Shown in pieces: positions 1-6,267 of a DNA stretch of 15,316 nucleotides. Position 1 is the stretch's first letter. Every line of letters starts with the position of its first letter. The translations under genes were made by a program, and so were the position numbers. The notes beneath the pieces are model-generated. The model had not been told where the DNA came from, searched no databases, and saw only the letters and a program-made list of their open reading frames with translations. Source of the DNA: Actinomycetales bacterium UBA1383 (GTDB lineage: Bacteria > Actinomycetota > Actinomycetes > Actinomycetales > Actinomycetaceae); contig DBQX01000045.1 in assembly GCA_002305415.1 (NCBI GenBank), positions 1 through 15,316 of the forward strand, in the 5' to 3' direction.

Positions 1-34
1 GCCAGGGACCCCCCACCCCAGCCCCCTCACCAGG

Positions 35-517
35 TCACGGCGCTGGCGACGGCGCTGCACCCGTGACGTTCTCCTCCCGCAGCACGACCACCGCCTTGCT
101 GGCGGCGATACGCTCGAGGTCCGCCCGAGACCAGCGCAGAGGAAGACGCTCGGTCAGGGTCATGATCGCCCGCACCATCACGGGCCGCGCCCGTAACCGG
201 TGCAGCAGGAAGTCGGCGATGCGGACCGGATCCGTCACCGGTTCGGCGACGGCGGCGAACTCGCGTCCCCGCAGGGTGACCGTCACCCGCGGCTCGGCGA
301 CGACGTTGCGGAACCAGTCCGCCGCGGTGCCACGTGCGGAGGCGACGTGGAGGACGCCGTTGATCTCCTCGAACTGCAGCGGGGTGTCCCGTGGCAGGCC
401 CGAACGCCGTCCTATGGTGGTGAGCACGAGCACGGTCCCCGCCGGGCCGCGGCCGCGCCGAAGGTTCGCGGCGAGGCGGGCGTTGAGCCGCCGCATGTGA
501 CGGTAGACGGTCGCCAC
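35..517 (-). CDS. Deazaflavin (F420)-dependent nitroreductase-family oxidoreductase
   Basis: The 160-residue protein resembles the Ddn-like family of split-barrel flavin/F420 proteins. The family hallmark is visible at residues 33-49 (TTIGRRSGLPRDTPLQF), followed by the WFRNVVAEPRVTV segment at 68-80. Family members bind the deazaflavin cofactor F420 and reduce varied, often unknown substrates in the cytoplasm or at the membrane face. The length is normal for the family. The start used is GTG at 517, which lies 6 bases after the stop of the upstream membrane-protein gene, so the two are probably co-transcribed. An in-frame ATG at 496 is an alternative start, and neither has a clear ribosome binding site. 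Substrate and true physiological role cannot be read from the sequence. The C-terminal segment after about residue 115 is less typical of the family. Confidence 0.8.
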   Translation of the reverse strand: MATVYRHMRRLNARLAANLRRGRGPAGTVLVLTTIGRRSGLPRDTPLQFEEINGVLHVASARGTAADWFRNVVAEPRVTVTLRGREFAAVAEPVTDPVRIADFLLHRLRARPVMVRAIMTLTERLPLRWSRADLERIAASKAVVVLREENVTGAAPSPAP

Positions 518-523
518 GTGCGG

Positions 524-880
524 TCACCCGACCCCGGACCGCATCGCGGCGCCCATCGCGCCGAGGTGGAACACCGTGGTCGCCACGGTGACCAGCCAGA
601 GCCCCCGGTCGAGGGTGTACATCGGCAGCCCCATCAGGAGGAACGGGAGGAAGACCACGGCGCCGATCCAGTGCAGCGCGGGCGCGCCCGCGAGGAGCAG
701 GCCCATGAGCGCCACCAGCGCGGGGACCCCGAGGGCGAGGATGCCGAACCCGAGCGCGTGGTTCACCGCCGTGCCCCGGGTGCGGATCCGGCTCAGGACG
801 CCGATGCCCTGGAGGAGGTTGACGCCGTTCACCACCGCCCAGACCACCACCGGGGCCCAGCCCGGAGCCACCTCGCTCAC
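524..880 (-). CDS. Small four-helix membrane protein, function unknown
   Basis: The 118-residue product is almost entirely hydrophobic, with four likely transmembrane helices at about residues 8-29, 42-64, 69-88 and 93-113 and short polar loops. I do not recognise a named family. The open frame extends upstream to 949, but that part is Arg/Gly/Ala-rich and unlike a membrane N-terminus. The GTG at 880 places the start just before the first helix. It also has GGAG directly upstream and a -10-like GACACT ending six bases before the GTG, the same arrangement seen at other starts in this window. The deazaflavin oxidoreductase gene follows after 6 bases, so the two probably form an operon. A role as a membrane partner of that enzyme is possible, but it is only an inference from adjacency. 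Confidence 0.7.
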   Translation of the reverse strand: MSEVAPGWAPVVVWAVVNGVNLLQGIGVLSRIRTRGTAVNHALGFGILALGVPALVALMGLLLAGAPALHWIGAVVFLPFLLMGLPMYTLDRGLWLVTVATTVFHLGAMGAAMRSGVG

Positions 881-910
881 CGCTCCAGTGTCCTCCGCGC
901 CGCCGGCGCG
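881..910 (-). promoter_or_regulatory. Probable leaderless promoter of the membrane-protein operon
   Basis: On the minus strand a -10-like GACACT (892 to 887) is followed by GGAGCG and then the GTG at 880. This spacing suits transcription starting at or next to the start codon. Just upstream, 896-910 is an inverted repeat (CGCGCC, 3-base gap, GGCGCG) lying where the -10/-35 spacer would be, so it could be an operator or could be chance in such GC-rich DNA. The rest of the divergent gap up to 1037 shows nothing else convincing. Confidence 0.4.
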
Positions 911-1020
911 TGGGGCCGCAACGGTTCCCCCAGAGCGGCGCCCGCCCACGCGCCCTCCCGACGGCGACGGACGGTCGCCACCGCCCGTCCCAGTTCAGGT
1001 ACTGCGCACGACCTGAGGCC

Positions 1021-1049
1021 TCCCCTGACGGGGACGGCACAATGGAGAC
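1021..1049 (+). promoter_or_regulatory. Probable leaderless promoter of trmO
   Basis: A -10-like CACAAT at 1038-1043 is followed by GGAGAC and then the GTG start at 1050. GGAGA could equally act as a closely spaced ribosome binding site. A short inverted repeat, TCCCC-TGAC-GGGGA (1021-1034), lies just upstream of the hexamer. No convincing -35 was found. Confidence 0.4.
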
Positions 1050-1544
1050 GTGACCGAACCACACGACCGGGCCGGGAACACGGCCGACTTCACGCTCAGG
1101 CCGATCGGGGTGGTCCGCGCGTCGCCCTACCGGGCGCAGGGCGACGCCCCGCGCCAGGGGAGGTCCGCACCCACGGTGGTCACCGAGATCGAGGTGTTCG
1201 AGCGGTACCGGGAGGGGCTCGGGACGCTCGACGGTATCAGCCACATCCACGTGCTTCTCTGGTTCGACCGGGCGAACCGTGACTCCCTCATCGCCCACCC
1301 GCCACACCGTGGCGGAGAGGCACGCCCGGTGTTCTGCACGCGCTCGCCCTCCCGTCCGAACCCGATCGGGCTGAACCTCGCGGAGGTCCTCTCGCTGCGC
1401 GACGGCGTCATCACGGTGGCAGGCATGGATGCCTTCGAGGAGACGCCCGTCCTCGACATCAAGCCCTACGTGCCCTCGATCGACTGCATCCCTGACGCGC
1501 GCGACATCCTCTCGGAGCGGCCGGCTCCCGCGACCGGTCAGTAG
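1050..1544 (+). CDS. trmO: tRNA (N6-threonylcarbamoyladenosine(37)-N6)-methyltransferase TrmO (TsaA/YaeB family)
   Basis: The 164-residue protein shows the TrmO/TsaA domain over most of its length. The conserved TRSPSRPNPIGL motif is at residues 97-108 and ETPVLDIKPYVP at about 131-142. The segment IGVVRASP at 19-26 is the usual start of the domain. Known members use S-adenosylmethionine to N6-methylate the t6A base at position 37 of certain ANN-decoding tRNAs, which tunes decoding. The fold is a beta-barrel unlike classical Rossmann methyltransferases. The GTG start fits the -10 and GGAGA just upstream. The last 7 bases overlap, tail-to-tail, the end of the ABC permease gene on the opposite strand. 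The target tRNA is not evident from sequence, and some homologues remain uncharacterised. Confidence 0.88.
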   Translation: MTEPHDRAGNTADFTLRPIGVVRASPYRAQGDAPRQGRSAPTVVTEIEVFERYREGLGTLDGISHIHVLLWFDRANRDSLIAHPPHRGGEARPVFCTRSPSRPNPIGLNLAEVLSLRDGVITVAGMDAFEETPVLDIKPYVPSIDCIPDARDILSERPAPATGQ

Positions 1545-2272
1545 ATCCAGCGCCTGCGGATGTTGCGCAGGCTGGCGAGGAAGAGCACCACGCTGAACGC
1601 CACCAGCACGGTGAAGCTGAGCCACGGGGCGATCGTGCCGACGTCGTTGATCGCGGTCCGCAGGACGTCCACGCCGTAGGTGAGCGGCAGCGCGTACGAG
1701 AGCGGACGCACCACCGCGGGCAGGCTCGCGATCGGGATGAACAGCCCGCAGAGGAACATCATGGGGAAGCGGAAGAAGTTGGAGAAGGTCTGGGCCTCGA
1801 ACACCTCACTGACCGAGACGGCGATGAACAGCCCGAGGAAGGTGGACGTCACCGCGATGAGGAGGACGGCCGCGAGGGCGGACAGCCAGTCGGTGCCGGC
1901 CAGGTCGGTGAGGAATGCGGCGAAGACCACGGGGACCGAGGCGTTGACGATGCCGAAGAGGATCGCCCCCGTGGTCTTGGCGAGCATCAGGAGCTCCAGG
2001 CTGATCGGGGCGAGCAGGAGCCGTTCGAACGAGCGGCTCTTGCGCTCGAAGGTGATGGTGACCGAGAGCATCGAGGTGGTGCCGAACAGCACGGACAGCG
2101 CCATCACGCCGGGCAGGACCTCGCGGATGTCCACCGGGCTGGCGGAGCGGGCGAAGAACATCAGGGTCCACGCCACCGGGAAGATGATGCCCCAGCTGAT
2201 GTTCGGTGGCTTCAGGTAGTAGGCCCGCATGTCCTTGGCGAGGATGCTCGTGAACGCCTGTCGGTCATGCAC
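1538..2272 (-). CDS. ABC-2 type transporter permease
   Basis: The 244-residue protein has about six hydrophobic segments, from roughly residues 26-40, 51-72, 96-122, 130-153, 166-190 and 215-235. ABC-2 exporter features include FERKSRSFERLLLAPIS (75-91), the PMMFLCGLFIPIASLP loop (170-185) and LPLTYGVDVLR (195-205). It forms the membrane channel for the ATPase encoded immediately upstream, probably as a dimer exporting a drug, lipid or other hydrophobic compound. The substrate is unknown. The open frame extends to 2383, but that part lies inside the ATPase gene and is Ser/Arg-rich. The GTG at 2272 overlaps the ATPase stop by 8 bases and has AAGGAG 10 bases upstream, so it is preferred. GTG at 2281 is possible. 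The 3' end overlaps trmO by 7 bases. Confidence 0.87.
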   Translation of the reverse strand: MHDRQAFTSILAKDMRAYYLKPPNISWGIIFPVAWTLMFFARSASPVDIREVLPGVMALSVLFGTTSMLSVTITFERKSRSFERLLLAPISLELLMLAKTTGAILFGIVNASVPVVFAAFLTDLAGTDWLSALAAVLLIAVTSTFLGLFIAVSVSEVFEAQTFSNFFRFPMMFLCGLFIPIASLPAVVRPLSYALPLTYGVDVLRTAINDVGTIAPWLSFTVLVAFSVVLFLASLRNIRRRWIY

Positions 2273-3239
2273 GTCGACCACGCTCCTTCTCGGCCGTGAG
2301 CTTCCGGGCCTCGATCCCGGTGACGCGGACGAAGACGTCCTCGAGGGAGGGGCGGACGACGCGCGCCTCGTAGACCGGCTCACCCGCGCGCTCCAGGGCT
2401 GGCATGACCCGGATCAGGTCGATCCGCTCGGAGGAGGTGGCGCGGACGCGCGCCTCGTCCACACGCGCCACCTGCACGCCGGGGAGCGCGTCCGCCAGGG
2501 CCGAGACCAGCTGCGGGGTGGCCTGGCCGACGGTGAACTCCACGATGTGCCGGCCCTGGTCCTCGCGCATCAGGTCCGCCACGCTGTCGATGCGGAGGAT
2601 CCGGCCGCCGGCGATGAACCCGATCCGGTCGCACAGCCGCTCCGCCTCCTCGATGTAGTGGGTGGTGAGGAAGATCGTGGTCCCCGCCTCGTTGAGGGTG
2701 CGGACCAGCTCCCTGATCTGCCGGGAGCTCTCGACGTCGATGCCGGTGGTGGGCTCGTCGAGGAACAGGATCTCCGGGGAGTGGATGATGCCGGCCGCGA
2801 TGGTGAGCTTGCGCTTCATCCCCTTGGAGTACGCCTTGAAGGGCCGCGATCCCGTGTCGGCGAGGCTGAAGCGCTCAAGGAGTTCGCGCGCCCGCCTCTC
2901 GCGCACCGGCGTGCTGATCCCGTAGAGGGAGGCACAGAAGGTGAGGTTCTCGAAGCCGCTGAGCTCCTCGTAGAGAGTGGACTCGTCCGGGACGACGCCG
3001 ATGAGTCGTTGCACCTTCTTGATGCTGCGGACGCCGTCGACGCCCGCGATCCGGATGGTCCCCGAGGTGGGGCGCGAGAGGCCGGTCAGGCAGTTGATCG
3101 TGGTGGTCTTGCCCGCTCCGTTGGGACCGAGGAAGCCGAACACCTCCCCCGCCCGCACGCTGACACTCACATCGCGCACGGCGACGACGTCGCCGAACCG
3201 CTTGGTCAGCGACGCCACCTCGATCACGTCCGCGCTCAC
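2265..3239 (-). CDS. ABC-2 type exporter, ATP-binding subunit (DrrA/NatA-like)
   Basis: The 324-residue protein carries a full nucleotide-binding domain. The Walker A GPNGAGKTT is at 38-46, signature SKGMK at 138-142, Walker B ILFLDEP at 157-163 with catalytic Glu162, D-loop TTGID at 164-168 and H-loop His194. The Q-loop position reads VVPDES (82-87), with Asp85 where glutamine is usual. The C-terminal 100 residues form the extra domain common in drug-exporter ATPases. It powers the permease encoded downstream, with which it overlaps. The GTG start at 3239 is supported by GAGGTGAG immediately upstream, and the protein begins as expected for the family (MSADVIEVASLTKRFG). Export of a drug or self-made compound is an inference from family; no resistance or biosynthetic gene is adjacent. 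Confidence 0.9.
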   Translation of the reverse strand: MSADVIEVASLTKRFGDVVAVRDVSVSVRAGEVFGFLGPNGAGKTTTINCLTGLSRPTSGTIRIAGVDGVRSIKKVQRLIGVVPDESTLYEELSGFENLTFCASLYGISTPVRERRARELLERFSLADTGSRPFKAYSKGMKRKLTIAAGIIHSPEILFLDEPTTGIDVESSRQIRELVRTLNEAGTTIFLTTHYIEEAERLCDRIGFIAGGRILRIDSVADLMREDQGRHIVEFTVGQATPQLVSALADALPGVQVARVDEARVRATSSERIDLIRVMPALERAGEPVYEARVVRPSLEDVFVRVTGIEARKLTAEKERGRRA

Positions 3240-3242
3240 GTC

Positions 3243-3278
3243 TCACCTCGGTATCCCTGCCGCGGGCGGCTCACACTA
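3243..3278 (-). promoter_or_regulatory. Promoter and leader of the ABC exporter operon
   Basis: On the minus strand a -10-like TAGTGT (3278 to 3273) lies 33 bases before the GTG at 3239. The leader contains a good ribosome binding site, GAGGTGAG. A small inverted repeat, GCCGC-GG-GCGGC (3259-3270), sits right at the expected transcription start and could be an operator. Unlike most starts in this window, this gene therefore appears to have a conventional leader. Confidence 0.35.
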
Positions 3279-3315
3279 CCATCACCTGGCGTGCGACCCA
3301 GTCTGTCATCGCCTC

Positions 3316-3346
3316 TTGACAGAACGAGGGTCCGCGACCACATGAT
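3316..3346 (+). promoter_or_regulatory. Candidate promoter of the MBL-fold hydrolase transcript
   Basis: A perfect -35 consensus TTGACA is at 3316-3321, with CATGAT 19 bases further at 3341-3346. A 17-base spacing would instead give CACATG (3339-3344). The predicted transcription start is about 3353, just before the TTG of the small ORF at 3355 and about 110 bases before the hydrolase ATG. Confidence 0.35.
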
Positions 3347-3354
3347 GACTGCGT

Positions 3355-3468
3355 TTGCACCACATCGCGGTCGCACAGATCCACGGCCTCGTGGACGAGG
3401 TGGAGGCACTCGCCGCTTGCCCGGACACACCCGAACACCCCGACCTCCTCGAAGGGAGATCCCAATGA
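3355..3468 (+). CDS. Possible 37-codon ORF overlapping the hydrolase start
   Basis: The frame beginning at TTG 3355 encodes 37 residues (LHHIAVAQIHGLVDEVEALA, then a Pro/Asp/Glu-rich tail ending LLEGRSQ). It ends with TGA overlapping the ATG of the next gene in the ATGA form typical of translationally coupled genes. About 29 of 37 third codon positions are G or C, whereas the other forward frames look non-coding. Two in-frame TGA codons at 3343-3348 lie just upstream, so the frame cannot extend. No ribosome binding site is obvious for the TTG; a leaderless start from the promoter just upstream is conceivable. It may be a leader peptide, or the C-terminal stub of a lost upstream gene (the helix plus Cys-Pro recalls the end of MerR-type regulators). 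Both readings are inference. Confidence 0.35.
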   Translation: MHHIAVAQIHGLVDEVEALAACPDTPEHPDLLEGRSQ

Positions 3469-4190
3469 CGGCAACCCTCACGATCCTCTCGGACAACTAC
3501 CCCTCGGTTCCCGGCCTGACGAGCGTGTGGGGGTTCGCCGCGCGCGTCGAGGCAGGTGGACATACCCTCCTGTTCGACACCGGCAGCAACGGCCGCGTCC
3601 TGGTGGGGAACCTGGCCGCGCTCGGCGTCGACCCCTCGGCCATGGAGCTCGTGCTGTTCTCGCACATCCACTGGGACCACATCGGCGGGATGGACTCGTT
3701 CATCGAGTTGAACCCGCACGCCACCGTGGTGGTCCACGACGGCTTCTCGAAGCACCTGGTGGCGGACCTGGAGGCGATGTGTGACCGGGTGGTGGTCGTC
3801 GGGAGGGATCCCGTGGAACTGCTCCCGGGCCTCCTGTCCACCGGGATGCTTCCCGCCGATCCCCCGGAGCAGTCCCTCGTCCTCGACGTCGACGGCGTCA
3901 CCGCCGTGGTCAGCGGGTGCGCCCATCCGGGCATCGAGCGGATCGTCGAGCGGGCCGAGGCCATGATCGGGAAGCCGATCGACTGGGTGGTGGGCGGCTT
4001 CCACCTCATGTACTCGTCCGCCGCCCAGATCGACCGCACCATTCGTGCGCTGCAGGACCTCGGGGTCTCGCGCGTGGTTCCGACCCACTGCACCGGTGAC
4101 CCTGCGCGGGCCGCCTTCCAGCGGGTCTACGGCGAGGGATTCGTCGCGGGCGGCGTGGGTCGGGAGATCGCCCTCACCCCGCGACCCTGA
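3465..4190 (+). CDS. Metallo-beta-lactamase-fold hydrolase (COG1237-like)
   Basis: The 241-residue protein has the metal-binding motif SHIHWDHIGG (His67, His69, Asp71, His72). Further probable ligands are His154 in GCAHPG, His180 in GGFHLM and His208 in PTHCTG. The end, PTHCTGDPA through GGVGREI, is characteristic of the family that includes archaeal dihydropterin-linked ribofuranosyl-aminobenzene phosphate synthase-like proteins. Bacterial members are mostly uncharacterised metal-dependent hydrolases or synthases, so the reaction is not known here. The ATG at 3465 has GAAGGGAGA a few bases upstream. A short ORF overlaps the start. The gene is divergent from the ABC exporter operon, but nothing in the sequence ties their functions together. 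Confidence 0.85.
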   Translation: MTATLTILSDNYPSVPGLTSVWGFAARVEAGGHTLLFDTGSNGRVLVGNLAALGVDPSAMELVLFSHIHWDHIGGMDSFIELNPHATVVVHDGFSKHLVADLEAMCDRVVVVGRDPVELLPGLLSTGMLPADPPEQSLVLDVDGVTAVVSGCAHPGIERIVERAEAMIGKPIDWVVGGFHLMYSSAAQIDRTIRALQDLGVSRVVPTHCTGDPARAAFQRVYGEGFVAGGVGREIALTPRP

Positions 4191-4261
4191 CTCTCATCGC
4201 CACAATGTGCCACCACCGGCCTCTGGCTTCAGCCCGCCATACGCACTACTGTTCGCCCTAC

Positions 4262-4275
4262 GGGACTAAAGTCCC
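4262..4275 (+). promoter_or_regulatory. DosR/DevR-type operator box
   Basis: The sequence GGGACTAAAGTCCC is a perfect match to the palindromic core GGGACTWWAGTCCC of the mycobacterial DosR (DevR) binding site. The outer bases (TAC before, AAC after) match the longer consensus only partly. It is centred about 74 bases before the ATG at 4343. A site in the usual position near -42 would give transcription starting near 4311 and a leader of about 30 bases containing the GGAGG ribosome binding site. DosR is the response regulator of the hypoxia/nitric-oxide dormancy regulon in actinobacteria. No second copy was found in the window. Confidence 0.7.
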
Positions 4276-4300
4276 AACCGGGGTGGCGGTGACCACTGCG

Positions 4301-4320
4301 CGCCGGCACGCGCCGGCACG
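4301..4320 (+). repeat. Two tandem copies of a 10-bp unit
   Basis: CGCCGGCACG occurs twice in direct succession, between the DosR-type box and the start of the 54-residue protein gene, about where transcription should begin. It may be a replication-slippage duplication. Confidence 0.8.
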
Positions 4321-4342
4321 CCCCAGTCGAGGAGGCTGCACG

Positions 4343-4507
4343 ATGGCCAAGAGCCTGCGGTGCCGGATCGGTCGGCACAGGTTCCTCACTCATCACAACG
4401 AGGATGACGGGACGCCCGACTACCAGCGGTGCGCCCGGTGCGGGAAGAAGCGTTACTGGGGGTTCGACGACACCGACAAGTACCTGATCGCGTTCGGCTC
4501 GGCGTAG
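4343..4507 (+). CDS. 54-residue zinc-ribbon-like protein (DUF1660-like)
   Basis: The short, basic product starts MAKSLRCRIGRHRF and has a second metal-binding-like knuckle CARCGK at residues 30-35. Cys7, His12 and the two later cysteines could ligate zinc. This layout recalls the small DUF1660-type proteins found in actinobacteria and phages, whose function is unknown. The start has GGAGG 7-8 bases upstream, a strong ribosome binding site. The perfect-core DosR box upstream suggests induction under low oxygen or nitric oxide, if the host has a DosR-type regulator. The gene stands alone between the hydrolase gene and a convergent DUF1801 gene. The family call is tentative, but the coding call is well supported by start context and composition. 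Confidence 0.75.
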   Translation: MAKSLRCRIGRHRFLTHHNEDDGTPDYQRCARCGKKRYWGFDDTDKYLIAFGSA

Positions 4508-4527
4508 TACGCCCCATATCCCAAGGC

Positions 4528-4545
4528 CTCTGCCCGGGGCGAGAG
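4528..4545 (+). terminator. Possible hairpin between convergent genes
   Basis: CTCTGCC and GGCGAGAG can pair around a short CGG loop with one bulged G, 20 bases after the stop of the zinc-ribbon gene. There is no T tract, so the terminator call is weak. Confidence 0.25.
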
Positions 4546-4627
4546 TCCCCCGACACCGCCAACCCGACGTACATGGGTGATGTCGAGCGCGTTCCGGCAG
4601 CAGGTGCCGCGCGGCCGTCAAGGCCTG

Positions 4628-5059
4628 TCAGCCCTGCGTGACCTCGACGCTCGTCACATCCTGGTAGGAGTGCGCCACGAGTTCGCGCAGCACCTCGAGA
4701 TCGAGGTGCTCCAGCCGCGTCGCGTAGACGCACCCCACCCCGAGCGTGTGCCGGCCGATCCGGGCGAGCAGCTCCTCGCTCCGGGGGTGGCCCTGGAGTC
4801 CGTACAGTGAGAGCTTGGCCTTGCGCGGGGAGAAACCGACACGGAACCACGTGCCCTCGCTCGCCCCGCTCGGGGAGCGGTAGTGCATGGAGCCGTACCC
4901 GACCATCGACGGCCCCCACATCACGGGCTCGGCCCCGGTGACCTTCCGCATGAGGTCGAGGAGGATGCGCCCCTCCTCCGCACGCCGCGGCTCCAGGGAG
5001 TTGAGGAACTCCTGCGGGTCGACGCCTGTCGGGCCTGTCGTGGGTGCCTTGCCAGCCAT
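4628..5059 (-). CDS. DUF1801 domain protein (first copy)
   Basis: The 143-residue protein matches the DUF1801 fold (YdhG-like). Key segments are EPVMWGPSMVGYGSMHY (44-60), the GTWFRVGFSPRKAKLSLYG stretch (69-87) and RIGRHTLGVGCVYA (100-113). Members are small cytoplasmic proteins of unknown biochemistry, some annotated as iron chaperones on limited evidence. The ATG at 5059 sits 38 bases after the stop of jetD on the same strand. In that gap a CACAAT hexamer ends six bases before the ATG, so the gene may have its own leaderless promoter as well as readthrough from the Wadjet operon. The open frame continues upstream into jetD, but that part is a shadow of jetD. A role linked to Wadjet is not supported beyond position. 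Confidence 0.82.
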   Translation of the reverse strand: MAGKAPTTGPTGVDPQEFLNSLEPRRAEEGRILLDLMRKVTGAEPVMWGPSMVGYGSMHYRSPSGASEGTWFRVGFSPRKAKLSLYGLQGHPRSEELLARIGRHTLGVGCVYATRLEHLDLEVLRELVAHSYQDVTSVEVTQG

Positions 5060-5071
5060 CCCCCGATTGTG
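5060..5071 (-). promoter_or_regulatory. Probable leaderless -10 element of the first DUF1801 gene
   Basis: On the minus strand CACAAT (5071 to 5066) is followed by CGGGGG and the ATG at 5059, the same hexamer and spacing as at trmO. The G run could also act as a weak ribosome binding site. Confidence 0.4.
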
Positions 5072-5097
5072 CCGCATGGCCGAAGGACGAGCAGCAG

Positions 5098-6267
5098 TCA
5101 CTCCGCCTCGAGCGCCGCCCCGAGCGCCAGCACGGCCGCAGCAAGGTCCACCCGCTCCTGTTCGAGGCGGACATCGCCCTCGGCGCGGAGCATCTCCAAC
5201 GTCGCCGCCTCCTCCGCGGTGAGCAGGGGCAGCGCGCCACGGAACGGCGCGGGCTCGGGCACCCGGAGATCCCTGTTCGCCAGCAGGGTCGCCCGGTCCA
5301 TCAGCACGGACTCCACCGCGAGGTGGCTGCGGAGGCGGTGCAGGATCGCGAAGCCGTGAGAGTCCAGGTCGCCCCAGTAGAGGATGCGAGATGCCGCCGC
5401 GACCCACTCGATCTGCTCCAGCCTGTCCACGGCATAGCCAGAGCCGTGTACCACCGCCACGCCCTCCATGAGCGGCAGCGCCACCACCGTCTCGAGGTTC
5501 TCGACCACCAGCACCACCCGGGGCCGGAGCCGGAGGCGGCTCCACTCCGCAACCGGCGCGGCCGCGTCACCGAGCCCCGCCGGCGCGAGCGCGGGATCGA
5601 GGAACCGCACCCGCACCAGGCCGGGCATCGCCGCGAGCCCCAGGTCCGGACTCCCGGTGAACGCCTGGTGCAACGCGCTCACGAGGCCCCGGTGCGCCCC
5701 GATCCATTTGGTGTCGACGCCCCGGATCGGGAGCTGCCGCACGTACAGCCCGGACTCGGGGTTGTCCCGGAGGAACGCCAGCACGCCCCGCAGCCTCACG
5801 AAGTCGTCCTCCTCCAACCCGACGACGACGCCCAGCGCCCGCCGCACCGCGTCCCGTGCCCCGTCCCCGGCCGCCGTCGGACTCCCGCCGCCGGCAAGCG
5901 CGAGCAGTGCCGTCGCCCGGTCGACCGCGAGCCGCCATCGCGCACCGTCCCCGGTGAGCCGGGTGAGGGCAAGGGGCTCGTCGAGGCGCAGCCGGACTGG
6001 CAGGTCCTGAGCCCCGGCGCTCGCCCACCGGCGCCGCTCCCAGACGACACCCGGCGTACCCCGCCACTGCTGAGCCCACGCCGCAGCACCGTCCGGATCG
6101 CCGAGGGCGTCGGCCTCGGTCGGTGGGTGCAGCGGCAGGTCGAGCACCGGGCCCGGGACCACCTCACCCACCGCCGTCGCCACCGCCCACTCGCGATGCC
6201 GGCGCTCGAACACCCGGCGTGCCTGCGCCACGGCCGCAACCCGGTCCACCATCCGTGCCGGGCTCAC
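5098..6267 (-). CDS. jetD: Wadjet defence system nuclease subunit JetD (DUF3322/DUF2220)
   Basis: The 389-residue protein has the N-terminal DUF3322-like region and the C-terminal DUF2220 Toprim domain of JetD. Visible motifs are RGVDTKWIGAH (182-192), the Toprim glutamate in VVENLET (254-260, Glu256), the GDLDSHG acidic motif (299-305, Asp300 and Asp302) and RLEQERVD (367-374). In characterised systems JetD is a topoisomerase VI-like dimer that cuts circular plasmid DNA after the JetABC motor has extruded it. The GTG at 6267 overlaps the jetC stop in the form GTGA, matching the 4-base overlaps at the other junctions. ATG at 6252 is an alternative. All catalytic acidic residues I can identify are intact, so the subunit looks functional. 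Confidence 0.93.
   Translation of the reverse strand: MSPARMVDRVAAVAQARRVFERRHREWAVATAVGEVVPGPVLDLPLHPPTEADALGDPDGAAAWAQQWRGTPGVVWERRRWASAGAQDLPVRLRLDEPLALTRLTGDGARWRLAVDRATALLALAGGGSPTAAGDGARDAVRRALGVVVGLEEDDFVRLRGVLAFLRDNPESGLYVRQLPIRGVDTKWIGAHRGLVSALHQAFTGSPDLGLAAMPGLVRVRFLDPALAPAGLGDAAAPVAEWSRLRLRPRVVLVVENLETVVALPLMEGVAVVHGSGYAVDRLEQIEWVAAASRILYWGDLDSHGFAILHRLRSHLAVESVLMDRATLLANRDLRVPEPAPFRGALPLLTAEEAATLEMLRAEGDVRLEQERVDLAAAVLALGAALEAE

Noticed and set aside
1..34. Possible end of another gene at the left edge
   Set aside because: Only 34 bases remain, a C-rich stretch with no frame or structure that can be judged.
27..1625. Long minus-strand open frame of 532 codons across the first region
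   Set aside because: It is a GC-rich shadow spanning trmO and the two neighbouring genes, with Arg/Pro/Gly-rich composition and no domain.
2229..3464. Upstream extension of the metallo-hydrolase frame to 2229
   Set aside because: It is antisense to the ABC ATPase. The ATG at 3465 has a ribosome binding site and the family N-terminus.
4536..4549. Second DosR-like site GGGGCGAGAGTCCC downstream of the zinc-ribbon gene
   Set aside because: It matches only about 11 of 14 core positions, breaks the palindrome and coincides with a likely hairpin between convergent genes.
5060..5545. N-terminal extension of the first DUF1801 frame
   Set aside because: It lies within jetD in another frame and is Gly/Arg/Pro-rich; the domain begins after ATG 5059.
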